A stretch of DNA of 64,000 nt, from positions 43,400 through 107,399 of the forward strand of contig JAHZIT010000093.1 in NCBI GenBank assembly GCA_022601275.1. Reading direction: 5' to 3'. Positions 8,681-20,872 of this stretch are shown here, piece by piece; the stretch's first letter is position 1, and each line of letters opens with the position of its first letter. A program made the translations under genes and the position numbers. The notes below the pieces were generated by a model, which did not search any database, had not been told where the DNA came from, and saw nothing but the letters and a program-made list of their open reading frames with translations. This stretch comes from Actinomycetes bacterium. GTDB lineage: Bacteria; Actinomycetota; Actinomycetes; Mycobacteriales; Mycobacteriaceae.

Positions 8681-9934
8681 CTAGGCCAATGCCCGGTCCA
8701 GGTCGGCCAGCAGATCCTCAGTGCCTTCCAACCCGACTGATATGCGCACCACGCCATCGCCCAACCCGATCGCGGCCCGGCCTTCCGGTCCCATCGCCCG
8801 ATGCGTCGTCGTCGCCGGATGGGTGATCAGCGACTTGGCGTCCCCGAGGTTGTTCGAGATATCGATGACCCGCAGCTTGTCCAGCACTTCGAACGCGCGC
8901 TCCTTACCACGGCCGTCCGGGGCATCGAGTTCGAAAGTCACCACGGTGCCGCCACCGGTCATCTGACGCTTGGCCAGATCGTACTGCGGATGCGACTCCA
9001 GGAACGGGTAGCGCACCCACCGCACCGCGGGGCTGGACTCCAGATACTCGGCGATTCGATGAGCCGAGGAATTCTGGTACTGCACACGCAATTCCAACGT
9101 CTCGAGACCCTTCAGCAGCGTCCAGGCATTGAAAGGACTGAGCGCCGGGCCGGTGTGCCGCATCAGCTTCTGTACAGGCTCGTCGATGTACTGCTTGTCG
9201 CCGAGGATGGCCCCGCCCAGTACCCGCCCCTGGCCGTCGATGTGTTTGGTACCCGAGTAGACGACCACGTCGGCGCCCAGCGGGAAACCGTGTTGCAGAA
9301 TCGGTGTCGCGAAGATGTTGTCCAGAACCACCTTCGCCCCGGCCGCGTGCGCAAGGTCGCAGACAGCGGCAATGTCGACCAATTGCTGCATCGGGTTGGA
9401 CGGCGTCTCGAAGAAGACTGCTCGAGTGGGTTTGGAGGAGTCGGACAGCGCCGCCTCCCACTGGGAAAGGTCGTCGCCGTCGACGAACACCGTCTCCACG
9501 CCCCAACGCGGGAGGATCTCGTTGCACACGACGTAGCAAGACCCGAAGAGACTGCGCGCCGCGACCAATCGATCACCGGCAGCCAGCAGCGCACCCAACG
9601 AAGTGAACACCGCAGACATCCCGGTGGACGTCGCGAAGCAGGCGGGCGCACCCTCGATAAGGCGCAATCGCTCTTCGAACATCGAGATCGTCGGGTTGCC
9701 GTAGCGCGAGTAGACATAACGATCTATCTCGCCGGTGAACGCCTTCTCCGCATCGGCTGCCGTCTCGTACACATACCCCGACGTCAGATACATCGCTTCG
9801 GCGGTTTCCTCGAAACCCGAACGCAGCAACCCGCCACGCACGCCGATGGTGGCCTGACTGACCCCCTCGGGCAGTTCGGCCGGTGTCCGCACCGACGGCA
9901 CGGGCTGGTCGTGACTGCTCACGATTGTCTCCAT
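8681..9934 (-). CDS. metZ: O-succinylhomoserine sulfhydrylase
   Basis: PLP enzyme making homocysteine from an activated homoserine and sulfide, in methionine synthesis. At 417 residues it fits the Cys/Met-metabolism PLP family: YSRYGNPT, CFATSTGMSAV, the PLP lysine in YSGTKHIDGQGR and SLGDAKSL-like NLGDAKSLITHPATTTH. Length and motifs favour MetZ over cystathionine gamma-synthase, and mycobacteria keep metZ next to a rhodanese as here. The ATG at 9934 overlaps the rhodanese gene by 16 bases; a GTG 12 bases in is an alternative. Confidence 0.9.
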   Translation of the reverse strand: METIVSSHDQPVPSVRTPAELPEGVSQATIGVRGGLLRSGFEETAEAMYLTSGYVYETAADAEKAFTGEIDRYVYSRYGNPTISMFEERLRLIEGAPACFATSTGMSAVFTSLGALLAAGDRLVAARSLFGSCYVVCNEILPRWGVETVFVDGDDLSQWEAALSDSSKPTRAVFFETPSNPMQQLVDIAAVCDLAHAAGAKVVLDNIFATPILQHGFPLGADVVVYSGTKHIDGQGRVLGGAILGDKQYIDEPVQKLMRHTGPALSPFNAWTLLKGLETLELRVQYQNSSAHRIAEYLESSPAVRWVRYPFLESHPQYDLAKRQMTGGGTVVTFELDAPDGRGKERAFEVLDKLRVIDISNNLGDAKSLITHPATTTHRAMGPEGRAAIGLGDGVVRISVGLEGTEDLLADLDRALA

Positions 9935-10332
9935 GGAAGTCCGCGGGCCCGCCAGCCGGTACCACCGCGATGGCCCTGTTCATCGAGGTTGCCCTCGAAA
10001 CCGTCCAGCATGTTGTAGGACGGAGTGATACCCGCTGCCGTGGCCGCCCGGGCCGCAGGGATAGAACGGTTACCGGAGCGACACAGGAACACCACCGCGC
10101 TTTCGCCCGGGGTGACCCCCGAGGCCAGCAGATCGTCGACGAAGCCCTCGTTGCGCGAGCCGTCCGTGCGATTCCACTCGACGTAGACGACATCGCGGTC
10201 CAGGCTTGCGAGGTCGGCCACCCCGACCAAACGCCACTCGGCTGCCGTGCGACAGTCGACCAGCACGGCTTCGGGGTTCTCGCTCAGCAGCTTCCAGGCC
10301 TCTTCAGGCGTGACATCTCCGGCATAACTCAC
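9919..10332 (-). CDS. Single-domain rhodanese
   Basis: A 137-residue sulfurtransferase-like protein with LVDCRTAAEW at the entry and the active-site loop FLCRSGNRS, so the catalytic Cys is present. The longer track ORF (from 10551) overlaps the upstream gene; the GTG at 10332 (SYAGDVTPEEAWKLL) gives the normal size. Its end overlaps the metZ start, which suggests translational coupling and a role in handing sulfur to or from MetZ (inferred from context). Confidence 0.9.
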   Translation of the reverse strand: MSYAGDVTPEEAWKLLSENPEAVLVDCRTAAEWRLVGVADLASLDRDVVYVEWNRTDGSRNEGFVDDLLASGVTPGESAVVFLCRSGNRSIPAARAATAAGITPSYNMLDGFEGNLDEQGHRGGTGWRARGLPWRQS

Positions 10333-10351
10333 GTTCGTGAGTGTCCCACAG

Positions 10352-10798
10352 CTAATTGGGCCCGGTCGAACAGACCTTCCATACACCGTCCTGGCGTGCG
10401 AACAGCATCTCGACGGTCTCCTTGGCGTCAGGATCTTTGTCGAAGTGGTAGGTGACGTCGGCGGTGGCCCGGTCGCCTTCGATAGCCATGTTGGTCGCGC
10501 GGTCGACAAAGCGCTCACCACGGTTCGTCGACGAATCACGTTGCCTGGCAATTACTTCTGCTTCGATACCCCGGTGCTCCGCGCAGGTGTAGGCACGGAA
10601 GTCAGCGTAGTCCTGGCGCTGTAGCGCGTCGTTCCGCGCAACCACTGCGCGACCGATCTGCTGTTCGTCGGTGAGCTCGTCACCGGAGAGCGCATTGGAC
10701 AACCAGACCGCGATCAAGCCGATGACGATGATCGCGAGTGCGGCCAGGAACGGACCGGGGCTCGCGCCATTGGAAGACTTGTCAGAAGGTTCTTTCAT
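10352..10798 (-). CDS. Small membrane-anchored protein, DUF4878-like
   Basis: A 148-residue protein with one N-terminal membrane helix (about 17-38, FLAALAIIVIGLIAVWLSNAL) and an outside domain of about 105 residues with two cysteines (YTCAEHRG and KVCSTGPN) that could form a disulfide. The pattern of an exported NTF2/lumazine-binding-like fold also occurs in the gene at 24445, which ends WKICQAPAS. Function unknown. The start ATG overlaps the purT stop by 4 bases. Confidence 0.75.
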   Translation of the reverse strand: MKEPSDKSSNGASPGPFLAALAIIVIGLIAVWLSNALSGDELTDEQQIGRAVVARNDALQRQDYADFRAYTCAEHRGIEAEVIARQRDSSTNRGERFVDRATNMAIEGDRATADVTYHFDKDPDAKETVEMLFARQDGVWKVCSTGPN

Positions 10799-12009
10799 CG
10801 GAGCCCGCGCAGAGCCGTCGCGACCCGGCGAGCGCGGTCGCGGGCGACAATCGGATCGGGTGCTGTCGCCGTCGAGAGGGCGAGCCAGCGCCGAGCTTCC
10901 GGCGCATCGCTTCGGCCGAATAGACGCACGTCGCTTTCCGCGACGGCCAGCGCGTCGGCCAGGTGGGCGCGCAGCTGTGCGTCCTCCGCATCGAGGCTGT
11001 CCGCCTTCGCCGACGCTGAACCCGACGCACGACCCGGCCCTGACGCATAGCGCACCTCGACGGCGCCCGGCGAGATCATGATGGTGTCCACCGGAAGCCC
11101 GAGGATGGCCCGAGCGTGCAGCTCGAACTCGGAGAGCCGCTGCGAGCGCAGGGTCACCAGCCCACTGTCATCGGGCCGCGGCGCCACGTCGGCGAAATAG
11201 ACCTCGTCGCCACGTACCAGCAACTCCACGCTGAACACCCCGCGACCACCCAGCGAATTGACGATGCGGGCGGCGATCGATTTCGCATCGTCCAGCGCGG
11301 CCGGTGAAAGCTGCTGGGGCTGCCAGGATTCCAGGCTCCCATCAGCTGATTGGTGGTGACCGATCGGCTCACAGAAATGGACGACCGGTCCGGTGGGGCC
11401 GCTGGTGCGCACCGTCAGCAACGTCACCTGGGCATCGACCTCGACGATGGTCTCGACCATGACACGTTGCAGGCTGAGGCGGCCCCCGGCGACGGCGCGG
11501 CGCCAAGCAGGATCGACGTCTTCCGCCCCCCGCAGCACCGACTCGCCCTCACCTGGGGCGGCGGCGACCGGCTTGACCGCCAACGGGAAACCCGCGTGCT
11601 GTCCGATCGCGGTGAGCTCTGCTGCCGAACCGGCGAACCAGAACGGGACCGTGGGCAGGCCGAGCTCGTCGGCCGCAAGCCGCCGCAAGCCTTCACCGTC
11701 GAGCGCCAGGCGGGAGCCGCGCGGCGTCGGGAACACCTCCACGTCGCCACGCTCGGCAATCTTCGTCAGCGCGTCCATGGCGACGGCGCCGTCGTCGGCC
11801 ACCGGGTAGTCCGGCTTCTCCTTCTCGATGAGCTCGGTGACCGCGTCGGCGTACCGGTCCACGGTGATCACCTCGGCACCGAGATGCCGGAACGCCAGCG
11901 CCAGCTCACCGTTACGTTCCCCGGCGCCAAGCAGCATCACCACTGCCGAACCGGGTGCGCGCACCGACGTCTGTTCAGAAATCGTGTCACCGTCCGTCGT
12001 GTCACTCAT
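10795..12009 (-). CDS. purT: Formate-dependent GAR transformylase-like ATP-grasp protein
   Basis: PurT joins formate to GAR with ATP in purine synthesis. This 404-residue protein has the family plan: GAGERNGELA near the N-terminus, VDRYADAV, an ATP-grasp core with GFPLAVKPV, EVYFADVAPRP and FELHARAILGLP near the end. Two places differ from the classical enzyme: the flexible loop that usually reads SSSGKGQS is AAPGEGES, and the PEIEAIAT block is only loosely kept. Assignment to the family is secure; whether the catalysed reaction is unchanged is not. First gene of a minus-strand unit with the membrane protein, rhodanese and metZ. Confidence 0.8.
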   Translation of the reverse strand: MSDTTDGDTISEQTSVRAPGSAVVMLLGAGERNGELALAFRHLGAEVITVDRYADAVTELIEKEKPDYPVADDGAVAMDALTKIAERGDVEVFPTPRGSRLALDGEGLRRLAADELGLPTVPFWFAGSAAELTAIGQHAGFPLAVKPVAAAPGEGESVLRGAEDVDPAWRRAVAGGRLSLQRVMVETIVEVDAQVTLLTVRTSGPTGPVVHFCEPIGHHQSADGSLESWQPQQLSPAALDDAKSIAARIVNSLGGRGVFSVELLVRGDEVYFADVAPRPDDSGLVTLRSQRLSEFELHARAILGLPVDTIMISPGAVEVRYASGPGRASGSASAKADSLDAEDAQLRAHLADALAVAESDVRLFGRSDAPEARRWLALSTATAPDPIVARDRARRVATALRGLR

Positions 12010-12144
12010 CGTCCGTACACCCTGCCAGAACAGGCGACATGACGAGCCGCGCCATGCGCAACCGGGCGGTCGACTTGCACCCCGGGCGCGCCGGCCCCGC
12101 GCCGCGCGGGCACCGGTGCGCGGAAGTCTGAAAACATTGACGGT

Positions 12145-14217
12145 ATGGTCGGTCGGTTCTCGTGGGTGCTCGCGCTCGTCATCGTCGCTGCGTCCGGCGT
12201 ACTGATGGGACTCCTCGGCGGCAGTGACTCAGCGGAGCAGTCACCGGTTCCGGTTCCTCCAAGCGCTGAGTCGGCCCGGGCCGACTCAGCCCGCACCCAG
12301 TTCCCCGGCGGTGATCGCGTACCGGTGATTTTGGTGGTCAGCGGCGAAGACGGCGCTGCGTTGACACCGGCTGACAAACAAGCGGCCGATGCGGCCCGCC
12401 AGCGGATGCTGGGTGTCGCCGGGGCGAGCGAAGCGACGGGTCCGCCCATCCAGATCTCCGAAGACCGACAGGCCGCGGTGGCGGTGGTGCCGTTACCGGC
12501 AGACCTGTCCGGGTTTGCGCTCAACGACAAGATCCAGGCGCTACGCGCGGCCGCTGACCAGGGGCTTCCCGGTGACCTTCGAGCCGAGGTCACCGGCGGG
12601 CCGGCATTCGGCGCGGACATCGCCGACTCGTTCTCCGGCGCGAATCTGACACTGCTCATCGTGACCGCGACGGTGGTGGCACTGCTGCTGATCATCACCT
12701 ACCGGTCCCCGGTGTTGTGGCTCGCACCGCTGGTGGTGATCGGCTTCGCCGACCGGGTGGCCGCCGTCGTCGGCACGGCCGTCGCCGAAGCCCTGGATAT
12801 GGCACCGGACGGGCAGTCGTCGGGGATCACCAGCGTTCTGGTCTTCGGTGCGGGCACAAACTATGCGTTGCTGCTGATCTCACGGTACCGAGAAGAGTTG
12901 GGACGTAACCGGTCCCATCACGATGCTCTGGATACCGCCGTCCGCCGCGCCGGCCCGGCCATCATCGCGAGCAACGCCACGGTGGTGTTGGCATTGTTGA
13001 CGTTGCTCCTGGCGTCGTCACCGAGCACCCGCAGCCTGGGGGTCCAGGCCGCCTCCGGACTGGTGGTCGCGGCGGTGTTCCTGTTGCTGGTACTACCCCC
13101 GGTGCTCGGAATTTTCGGGCGGAAGCTGTTCTGGCCGTTCATCCCTCAGGTAGGGGACGAAGCACTGACCGACCGGGGGGTCTGGCACCGGGTGGCCGCC
13201 TCCGTGGCGCGACGACCGGCGCAGGTCGCGGTGGTTTCGATCGGCGCGCTGGCCCTGCTGTGCACTGGATTGCTGAGCACACCGCTGGGCCTGTCACAAA
13301 CCGAGCAGTTCCGCGTCCAGGCCGAATCGGTCAACGGCTTCGACACACTCGCGGCGCACTTCCCCAGCGGACTGACCGATCCAACCTGGGTGATCGCGTC
13401 GACCGATCGCGCCGCCGGGGTGCAGCGGGCGATCGACGACACACCCGGTGTCGTAGCGGTGACGCCCACCGGTACCGCGCCAAACGGCCTGAGCCAGTGG
13501 TCGGTGGTCCTCTCCGCTGCCCCGGCTTCCGATGAGGCATTCGGAGCCATTGATGCACTTCGTGATTCGGTGCACCGGGTCGACAGCGATGGACTTGTCG
13601 GCGGCTCCGATGCCAAGGCAAGAGATGCGGCTGCAGCCGCCGGGCACGACCGCGCAGTGGTGGTACCCGCGATCCTCGCGGTGGTATTGCTGGTGCTGTA
13701 CGTTTTGCTGCGCTCGGCACTGGCGCCGCTGGTCCTGGTTGCCGTCACGGTGCTGAGCGCGCTGGCCGCCCTCGGGCTGGGCGGCTGGGCGGGCGTGCAT
13801 GTGTTCGGATTCCCAGCACTGGACAACACCGCTCCCCTGTTGGCCTTCCTGTTCCTGGTCGCCCTCGGGGTGGACTACACCATCTTCCTGGTGACCCGCG
13901 CTCGTGAGGAGACACCGGAGCACGGCACCCGCGACGGCATCATCCGGGCAGTCTCGGCGACCGGCGCGGTGATCAGCAGTGCGGGCATCGTATTGGCCGC
14001 GGTGTTCTGCGTGCTGGCCGTACTTCCCTTGATCGTGCTCACCCAACTGGGCATCATTGTCGGGTTGGGCATCCTGTTGGACACCTTCTTGGTGCGGACA
14101 GTGATCATCCCGGCGCTGTTCACCCTGATCGGCCCCCGGATCTGGTGGCCCGCGCTGCAAGGCGAGACCGCCGGTTCCCCGGTACGACGGGCGGGCGGCC
14201 GACACCGCGCCCGATAG
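12145..14217 (+). CDS. MMPL/RND-family membrane transporter
   Basis: A 690-residue protein with the RND layout: one N-terminal helix, an outside domain (about 30-165), five helices (about 165-330), another helix near 355, a second outside domain (380-505) and five more helices. FGAGTNYALLLISRYREEL and VDYTIFLVTRAREE are the paired MMPL signature stretches with intramembrane charged residues. It is shorter than the lipid-exporting MmpL3-type proteins and resembles the YdfJ-like subgroup. The substrate is unknown. It is divergent from purT (135-base spacer). Residues near 95 (GASEATG) are encoded by a repeated 20-mer. Confidence 0.88.
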   Translation: MVGRFSWVLALVIVAASGVLMGLLGGSDSAEQSPVPVPPSAESARADSARTQFPGGDRVPVILVVSGEDGAALTPADKQAADAARQRMLGVAGASEATGPPIQISEDRQAAVAVVPLPADLSGFALNDKIQALRAAADQGLPGDLRAEVTGGPAFGADIADSFSGANLTLLIVTATVVALLLIITYRSPVLWLAPLVVIGFADRVAAVVGTAVAEALDMAPDGQSSGITSVLVFGAGTNYALLLISRYREELGRNRSHHDALDTAVRRAGPAIIASNATVVLALLTLLLASSPSTRSLGVQAASGLVVAAVFLLLVLPPVLGIFGRKLFWPFIPQVGDEALTDRGVWHRVAASVARRPAQVAVVSIGALALLCTGLLSTPLGLSQTEQFRVQAESVNGFDTLAAHFPSGLTDPTWVIASTDRAAGVQRAIDDTPGVVAVTPTGTAPNGLSQWSVVLSAAPASDEAFGAIDALRDSVHRVDSDGLVGGSDAKARDAAAAAGHDRAVVVPAILAVVLLVLYVLLRSALAPLVLVAVTVLSALAALGLGGWAGVHVFGFPALDNTAPLLAFLFLVALGVDYTIFLVTRAREETPEHGTRDGIIRAVSATGAVISSAGIVLAAVFCVLAVLPLIVLTQLGIIVGLGILLDTFLVRTVIIPALFTLIGPRIWWPALQGETAGSPVRRAGGRHRAR
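12421..12440 (+). repeat. Copy 1 of a dispersed 20-mer, inside the MMPL gene
   Basis: GGGGCGAGCGAAGCGACGGG occurs here and twice more at 54578-54626. Here it is read in frame as GASEATG in the first outside domain. Confidence 0.75.
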
Positions 14218-14227
14218 CCCGCCGCGG

Positions 14228-14896
14228 TCAGGGGTCACCCCGCACGTCGATAACACCTGATCGCGCCAGGATCACCAGGCTCACCACCAGCACCCACGCC
14301 GGAAAGGCCACCGTCATCCACAGGTTGATGTCGCTGGCCACCAGAACACTGAGCGCGACCAGGTAGGTCAGCACCACCAGCCAGACGGGCATCAGCCGGG
14401 TCCGCAACCAGATGGTCGCCAGCGACATCATGAACACCGCCGCCATCTTCAGCGCATAGGTGTTGCTCAGCGAAACGAGGAGTCCCTGACCGAAGGCGGC
14501 CACCTCGGTGCGGGTGCCGTCGGCTGACAGAAACTCCTTGCTGGCGAGCAGCCCTGCGCCAACGGCGGTGGACGCGTAGATCATCGCCAGGAATAACAGA
14601 CCACTGCCGATGAACACCGTCGAGAAGAACTTGTCCTCCAACGGGCCGAGAACGTCGCGTATCACGCCGATGAACCAGAGGAACGCGATGCCTGCAAACG
14701 GCATCAGCACCACCGCGACCCGCAGGCGATCATCCGACCCCGCGACCCATTGCTCGCCGAGTTCGGCATCGGCGGGCATGGCAGTACGGATCATCACCAG
14801 AACGGCGCCGAAAAGCAGCGCGAACAGCACACCGGCGAAGGCCGCCGCGCGCGGTGTCGAGAGGCGGCGGATGTGGCGGTCAATGGGATGCGTCAC
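14228..14896 (-). CDS. Multi-pass membrane protein of unknown function
   Basis: A 222-residue protein with about six hydrophobic helices (for example AFAGVLFALLFGAVLVMI, VVLMPFAGIAFLWFIGVI, LPVWLVVLTYLVALSVLV-like). No family motif that I recognise. The track ORF runs into the P450 gene; the GTG at 14896 (THPIDRHIRRLSTPRAAA) gives a sensible cytosolic start. Convergent with the MMPL transporter (10 bases apart). Confidence 0.72.
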   Translation of the reverse strand: MTHPIDRHIRRLSTPRAAAFAGVLFALLFGAVLVMIRTAMPADAELGEQWVAGSDDRLRVAVVLMPFAGIAFLWFIGVIRDVLGPLEDKFFSTVFIGSGLLFLAMIYASTAVGAGLLASKEFLSADGTRTEVAAFGQGLLVSLSNTYALKMAAVFMMSLATIWLRTRLMPVWLVVLTYLVALSVLVASDINLWMTVAFPAWVLVVSLVILARSGVIDVRGDP

Positions 14897-14936
14897 CGTT
14901 CCATGGTGGCATGCCGGGCCCGTCAGATGCAGTTGA

Positions 14937-17900
14937 TCAGCCCGCCCACACATCCTCGACGTAGCGATCCGACTCGACCAGGCCGATGAGCCAGTCGCGG
15001 GCATCGCTCTCGCTTGCCCCGGTGCGCGCGCGGTAGATGTCGATGAACGCCTGCCGCACGGCCGGGGCCATCTTGGCGCCATCGCCACAGACGAAAACGT
15101 GGGTGTCGCTCGTGGGGTCGCCGAGAAGTGCCCAGACGTCCTCGGCGTCGGCAGCGATGCGGTCCTGCACGTAGCGGACGCCGTTCTGCGGTGCCCGCGA
15201 GAAGGCCGGGCGCATCGAGACGATCCCGAGCCCTTCGGCTTCGATGAACTGGTCCTTGAAGATGTAGTCCACGTCGGGGTCGCGGACCCCGAAGAAGCAC
15301 AGCGCGGTGGTATACGGCTCACCCGCTGCTCTGGCCGCCAAGCGGTCGCCGAGGAACCCGCAGAACGGCGCTACGCCGGTGCCTGCGCTGACCAGGATGA
15401 CGTTCTTCTCTGGGTCCGCGCCCGCCCGGAAGGCCTTGCGTGCCGGATCAACCCGGGCGCGGATCTGTTCCCCGGCGCCGATGCCGGCGAGATGGTTTGA
15501 GGCAACACCTTTGAAGAGGCCTTGGCCCGATCGGGCCGGCGCGTCGAGCACGCTCACCACGAGACCGACGACATCCGGGGACAGTCGCGAGGACGACGAG
15601 ATGGAGTAGTGCCGGGGTGTCATCGGCTCGAGCAGCTCGAGAAGCTCTGCACCGGTGATGTCGCAGGCAGGGAACTCCTCAAGAATTTCGATGGGGCTGA
15701 GGGCACACGGCTCGGATGCGGCGGCAAGCTCTTCGAGGCGTTTCCGCTCCGGTTGGCATGGATTGGCCGCGGCGAGCTTCCGCAGTTGGCCGTTCGTCGC
15801 GGGCTTGCGAAGCTCGACGAGGTGGGTGAGCAATTCGCGCACGCTCACCTCGCGGTCGAGTGCAATGAGCCGCCGCGAGGTCCGCCGAGGGTTGATCGAC
15901 AGGCGTTCCGCCGCGTCGATTTCCAACGATGCGATAACCGCTTCGACCACATCGGCTGGGTTGTCGGCGAGCACCGTCAAATGATCGCCGGTCTGGTACT
16001 CGAAGCCTTCGGGGAGGGCAACGCGGACATTTCTCTTGGCTTGCCCGAGGGCGTTTTCGCCACTGACCAGCTCGGTGTTTTCCAGCACCACCATCGGTGT
16101 CACCGCGAACCGTGCGTCGATTGCCGCGGTAACCGGACCGGTGATGGTGTGCAGATCGTAGAGCGGCTCGTCCATCGAGGTCTTCAGCGTTGAGTCGGGG
16201 TCTCCGAAGAGCTCGGACAACGCCAATCCCAGCGCGACAGTGAACTCTTCGACCGTCCCGGTGAGGTCGCCCGAGGTGTCCGCAGCGCCCATCGGGACCA
16301 GACGCCTGCCGCCGAGTTCGGCCAGCCGTTCGTCGATGCGCTTCGGCACCGCCTGGTAGGTATCGGTCCAGTTGTGGTCCCCTACGCCCAGCACCGCGAA
16401 GCGGGGCGAGCCACTCAGTGCGGCATCCTTGTCGTTAAGCCAGGCGAAGAAGGCGCGCGCATCATCGGTCGGCTGTCCGTTGTAGGACGACGCGACAATC
16501 AGTATCGCGTCGACCTCAGGCAGGTCACCGACGGCGTCATCCAACGGTCCGAGCGTTGCGACGCAGCCCACATCGGTGGCTTCCTCTTGCAGTTGGCTGG
16601 CCAGCGCCCGACAGGTGCCGAGGTTCGAGCCGTGCAGGATCGCCACGGTGGTTCCGGCCTTGATGGATGAAACCACCTGCGGCTGGACCGCGGTGGAGCC
16701 GGCCGTGTCCGCCGGCGCTGCGTGATGGCGGTCGGCCGGGGTGCGCCGGATCAGATCAAGGTGGAAACCGACCGGCCGGCGACTCAGCTCGCCCTCCCAC
16801 CGCGGTACATAGTGTTGCGAATCGATCAGACGGTATCGATGGAGCACCCGGGCGATCGCCATGGTGGCCTCGTGCAGGGCGAACTGGCGGCCGATGCACG
16901 ACCGAGGTCCGGTGCCAAACGGTTTGAACAGGGCCGACGGTCGGGCTGCGGCAAGGTCGGGTTCGAACCGGTCGGGGTCGAAGAGCTCTACGTTGTCGCC
17001 CCATTCCGGCTGCCGGTGTAGCGCTCCGGTGAGCACGGTGACCGCTTCGCCCTGCTTGACCGGGTACTTGCCGCCGATAACTTGGTCGGTAAGAGCCATC
17101 CGGTCGAAGTTCAGCACAGGAGGCGACAGCCGGAGCGTCTCGTTGAGTACTTGTCGCAGATAGGTGAGTTTGCCGATGTCGTCGTAGCTGGGCAGGTAGT
17201 CATCGTCGGAGCCGAACACCCCGTCCACCTCGGCCTGCACCCGGGAGTGCACCAGCGGATGCCGGACGATGTTGTAGAGCGCAGTGGGCATCAGCTCTGA
17301 GGTCGTCAGCTGCCCGGCGATGAGGAAGGTCATGATCTGGTTACGGATGTTTTCCGGCTCGAGCACCGGGTTACCGTCGGCGTCGTGCTTGAGCATGGAG
17401 TACAGCAGGTCGTCGGCCTCATCTGAGCCGGCGCGATGCCGATCGATCAGTTCGTCGAAGTATCCGTGGAGGTTGGCCAGCTCGGCCTCGAATTCGGAGG
17501 CATATTGCGGTGATCCGACCATATCGAGCGCGGTGGTGAAACTCTTCGGGATCGGAGCAAGGCCGTCATGATCGAAGGACTCGAAGCGTGCTCCGAATCC
17601 AGCCAACGCGACGGTGTCCATCGCAAGCTTCTGCAGATCGCCGGATACGTCCACCGGCTGCCGGCCGATGCTGGCATCCCACCGGGCGATGAGCTTGCCG
17701 TTGATGTCCAGCATCGCGGCGTGGTAATTACGCAGACCGGTGTAGCTGAACCCCGGCAGCAGGACGTCGTGTGCCTTTTGCCAATTCGGCTCACCGTGAT
17801 ACGCGGTGAACAGCCCGTCTCCCGCCAATTGGCGGATATCGGCGAGCGGCTTGGTCAGGTTCTTGGCGAACCTGCTCTCGTCGCACACCTCCTCGACCAG

Positions 17901-18104
17901 CGCCATGGAGCACAGGTACAACCGTTGACCACCGCTGTAGTCCCCATAGAAAATCGGCCCATGGAGCTCACCGAGGATGTCGATGGGGAGTGCGTAGGGT
18001 CGGCCGGCCAAATCCGCCGGGGTGGGGAGTGCACCTTCGGCGGAAGGGACGTTCTCGAGCTGTGGGGGCAAAGAGGGTTCGAATTCGGCCACGCCGGACA
18101 GCAT
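14937..18104 (-). CDS. Self-sufficient cytochrome P450-reductase fusion (CYP102 type)
   Basis: A 1055-residue soluble fusion like P450 BM3, expected to hydroxylate fatty acids or similar lipids. The P450 domain (1 to about 465) has GDGLFTAYHGEPNWQKAH, the ExxR motif in NETLRLSPP and the heme loop FGTGPRSCIGRQ. The reductase part has the FMN loop HGSNLGTC, SYNGQP, the FAD motif RHYSISSSS, NADPH motifs SAGTGVAPF and CGDGAKMAPAV, and the terminal DVWAG. The AFSR stretch that binds the NADPH phosphate is kept. Odd point: the I-helix reads AGQLTTS where BM3 has AGHETTS, so the acid of the acid-alcohol pair is Leu. It follows the thioesterase by 30 bases. Confidence 0.95.
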   Translation of the reverse strand: MLSGVAEFEPSLPPQLENVPSAEGALPTPADLAGRPYALPIDILGELHGPIFYGDYSGGQRLYLCSMALVEEVCDESRFAKNLTKPLADIRQLAGDGLFTAYHGEPNWQKAHDVLLPGFSYTGLRNYHAAMLDINGKLIARWDASIGRQPVDVSGDLQKLAMDTVALAGFGARFESFDHDGLAPIPKSFTTALDMVGSPQYASEFEAELANLHGYFDELIDRHRAGSDEADDLLYSMLKHDADGNPVLEPENIRNQIMTFLIAGQLTTSELMPTALYNIVRHPLVHSRVQAEVDGVFGSDDDYLPSYDDIGKLTYLRQVLNETLRLSPPVLNFDRMALTDQVIGGKYPVKQGEAVTVLTGALHRQPEWGDNVELFDPDRFEPDLAAARPSALFKPFGTGPRSCIGRQFALHEATMAIARVLHRYRLIDSQHYVPRWEGELSRRPVGFHLDLIRRTPADRHHAAPADTAGSTAVQPQVVSSIKAGTTVAILHGSNLGTCRALASQLQEEATDVGCVATLGPLDDAVGDLPEVDAILIVASSYNGQPTDDARAFFAWLNDKDAALSGSPRFAVLGVGDHNWTDTYQAVPKRIDERLAELGGRRLVPMGAADTSGDLTGTVEEFTVALGLALSELFGDPDSTLKTSMDEPLYDLHTITGPVTAAIDARFAVTPMVVLENTELVSGENALGQAKRNVRVALPEGFEYQTGDHLTVLADNPADVVEAVIASLEIDAAERLSINPRRTSRRLIALDREVSVRELLTHLVELRKPATNGQLRKLAAANPCQPERKRLEELAAASEPCALSPIEILEEFPACDITGAELLELLEPMTPRHYSISSSSRLSPDVVGLVVSVLDAPARSGQGLFKGVASNHLAGIGAGEQIRARVDPARKAFRAGADPEKNVILVSAGTGVAPFCGFLGDRLAARAAGEPYTTALCFFGVRDPDVDYIFKDQFIEAEGLGIVSMRPAFSRAPQNGVRYVQDRIAADAEDVWALLGDPTSDTHVFVCGDGAKMAPAVRQAFIDIYRARTGASESDARDWLIGLVESDRYVEDVWAG

Positions 18105-18133
18105 ATGCGTGACTGAGCGCCGCAGGCAGCGAA

Positions 18134-20764
<2,631 letters not shown>

Positions 20765-20768
<4 letters not shown>

Positions 20769-20834
20769 TCATCGGCCCTTGAAAATCGGCCGTCGAAAAT
20801 CGGCCGTCGAAAATCGGCCCTTGAAAATCGGCCG
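20765..20834. repeat. Five 14-bp tandem repeats spanning a stop codon
   Basis: Five units of TTGAAAATCGGCCG and close variants run from 20765 to 20834. Unit 1 supplies the TGA stop of the upstream gene; the array ends 38 bases before the protease start, so it fills the leader or promoter of that gene. Confidence 0.9.
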
Positions 20835-20872
20835 TCGACGAGGGGCGCAGCTGCCCCGGATAGCCTGGTGGC

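Noticed and set aside
12145-14217. MmpL3 as partner of the nearby ttfA
   Set aside because: The protein is only 690 residues and lacks the long MmpL3 C-terminal domain; it fits the small YdfJ-like MMPL group.
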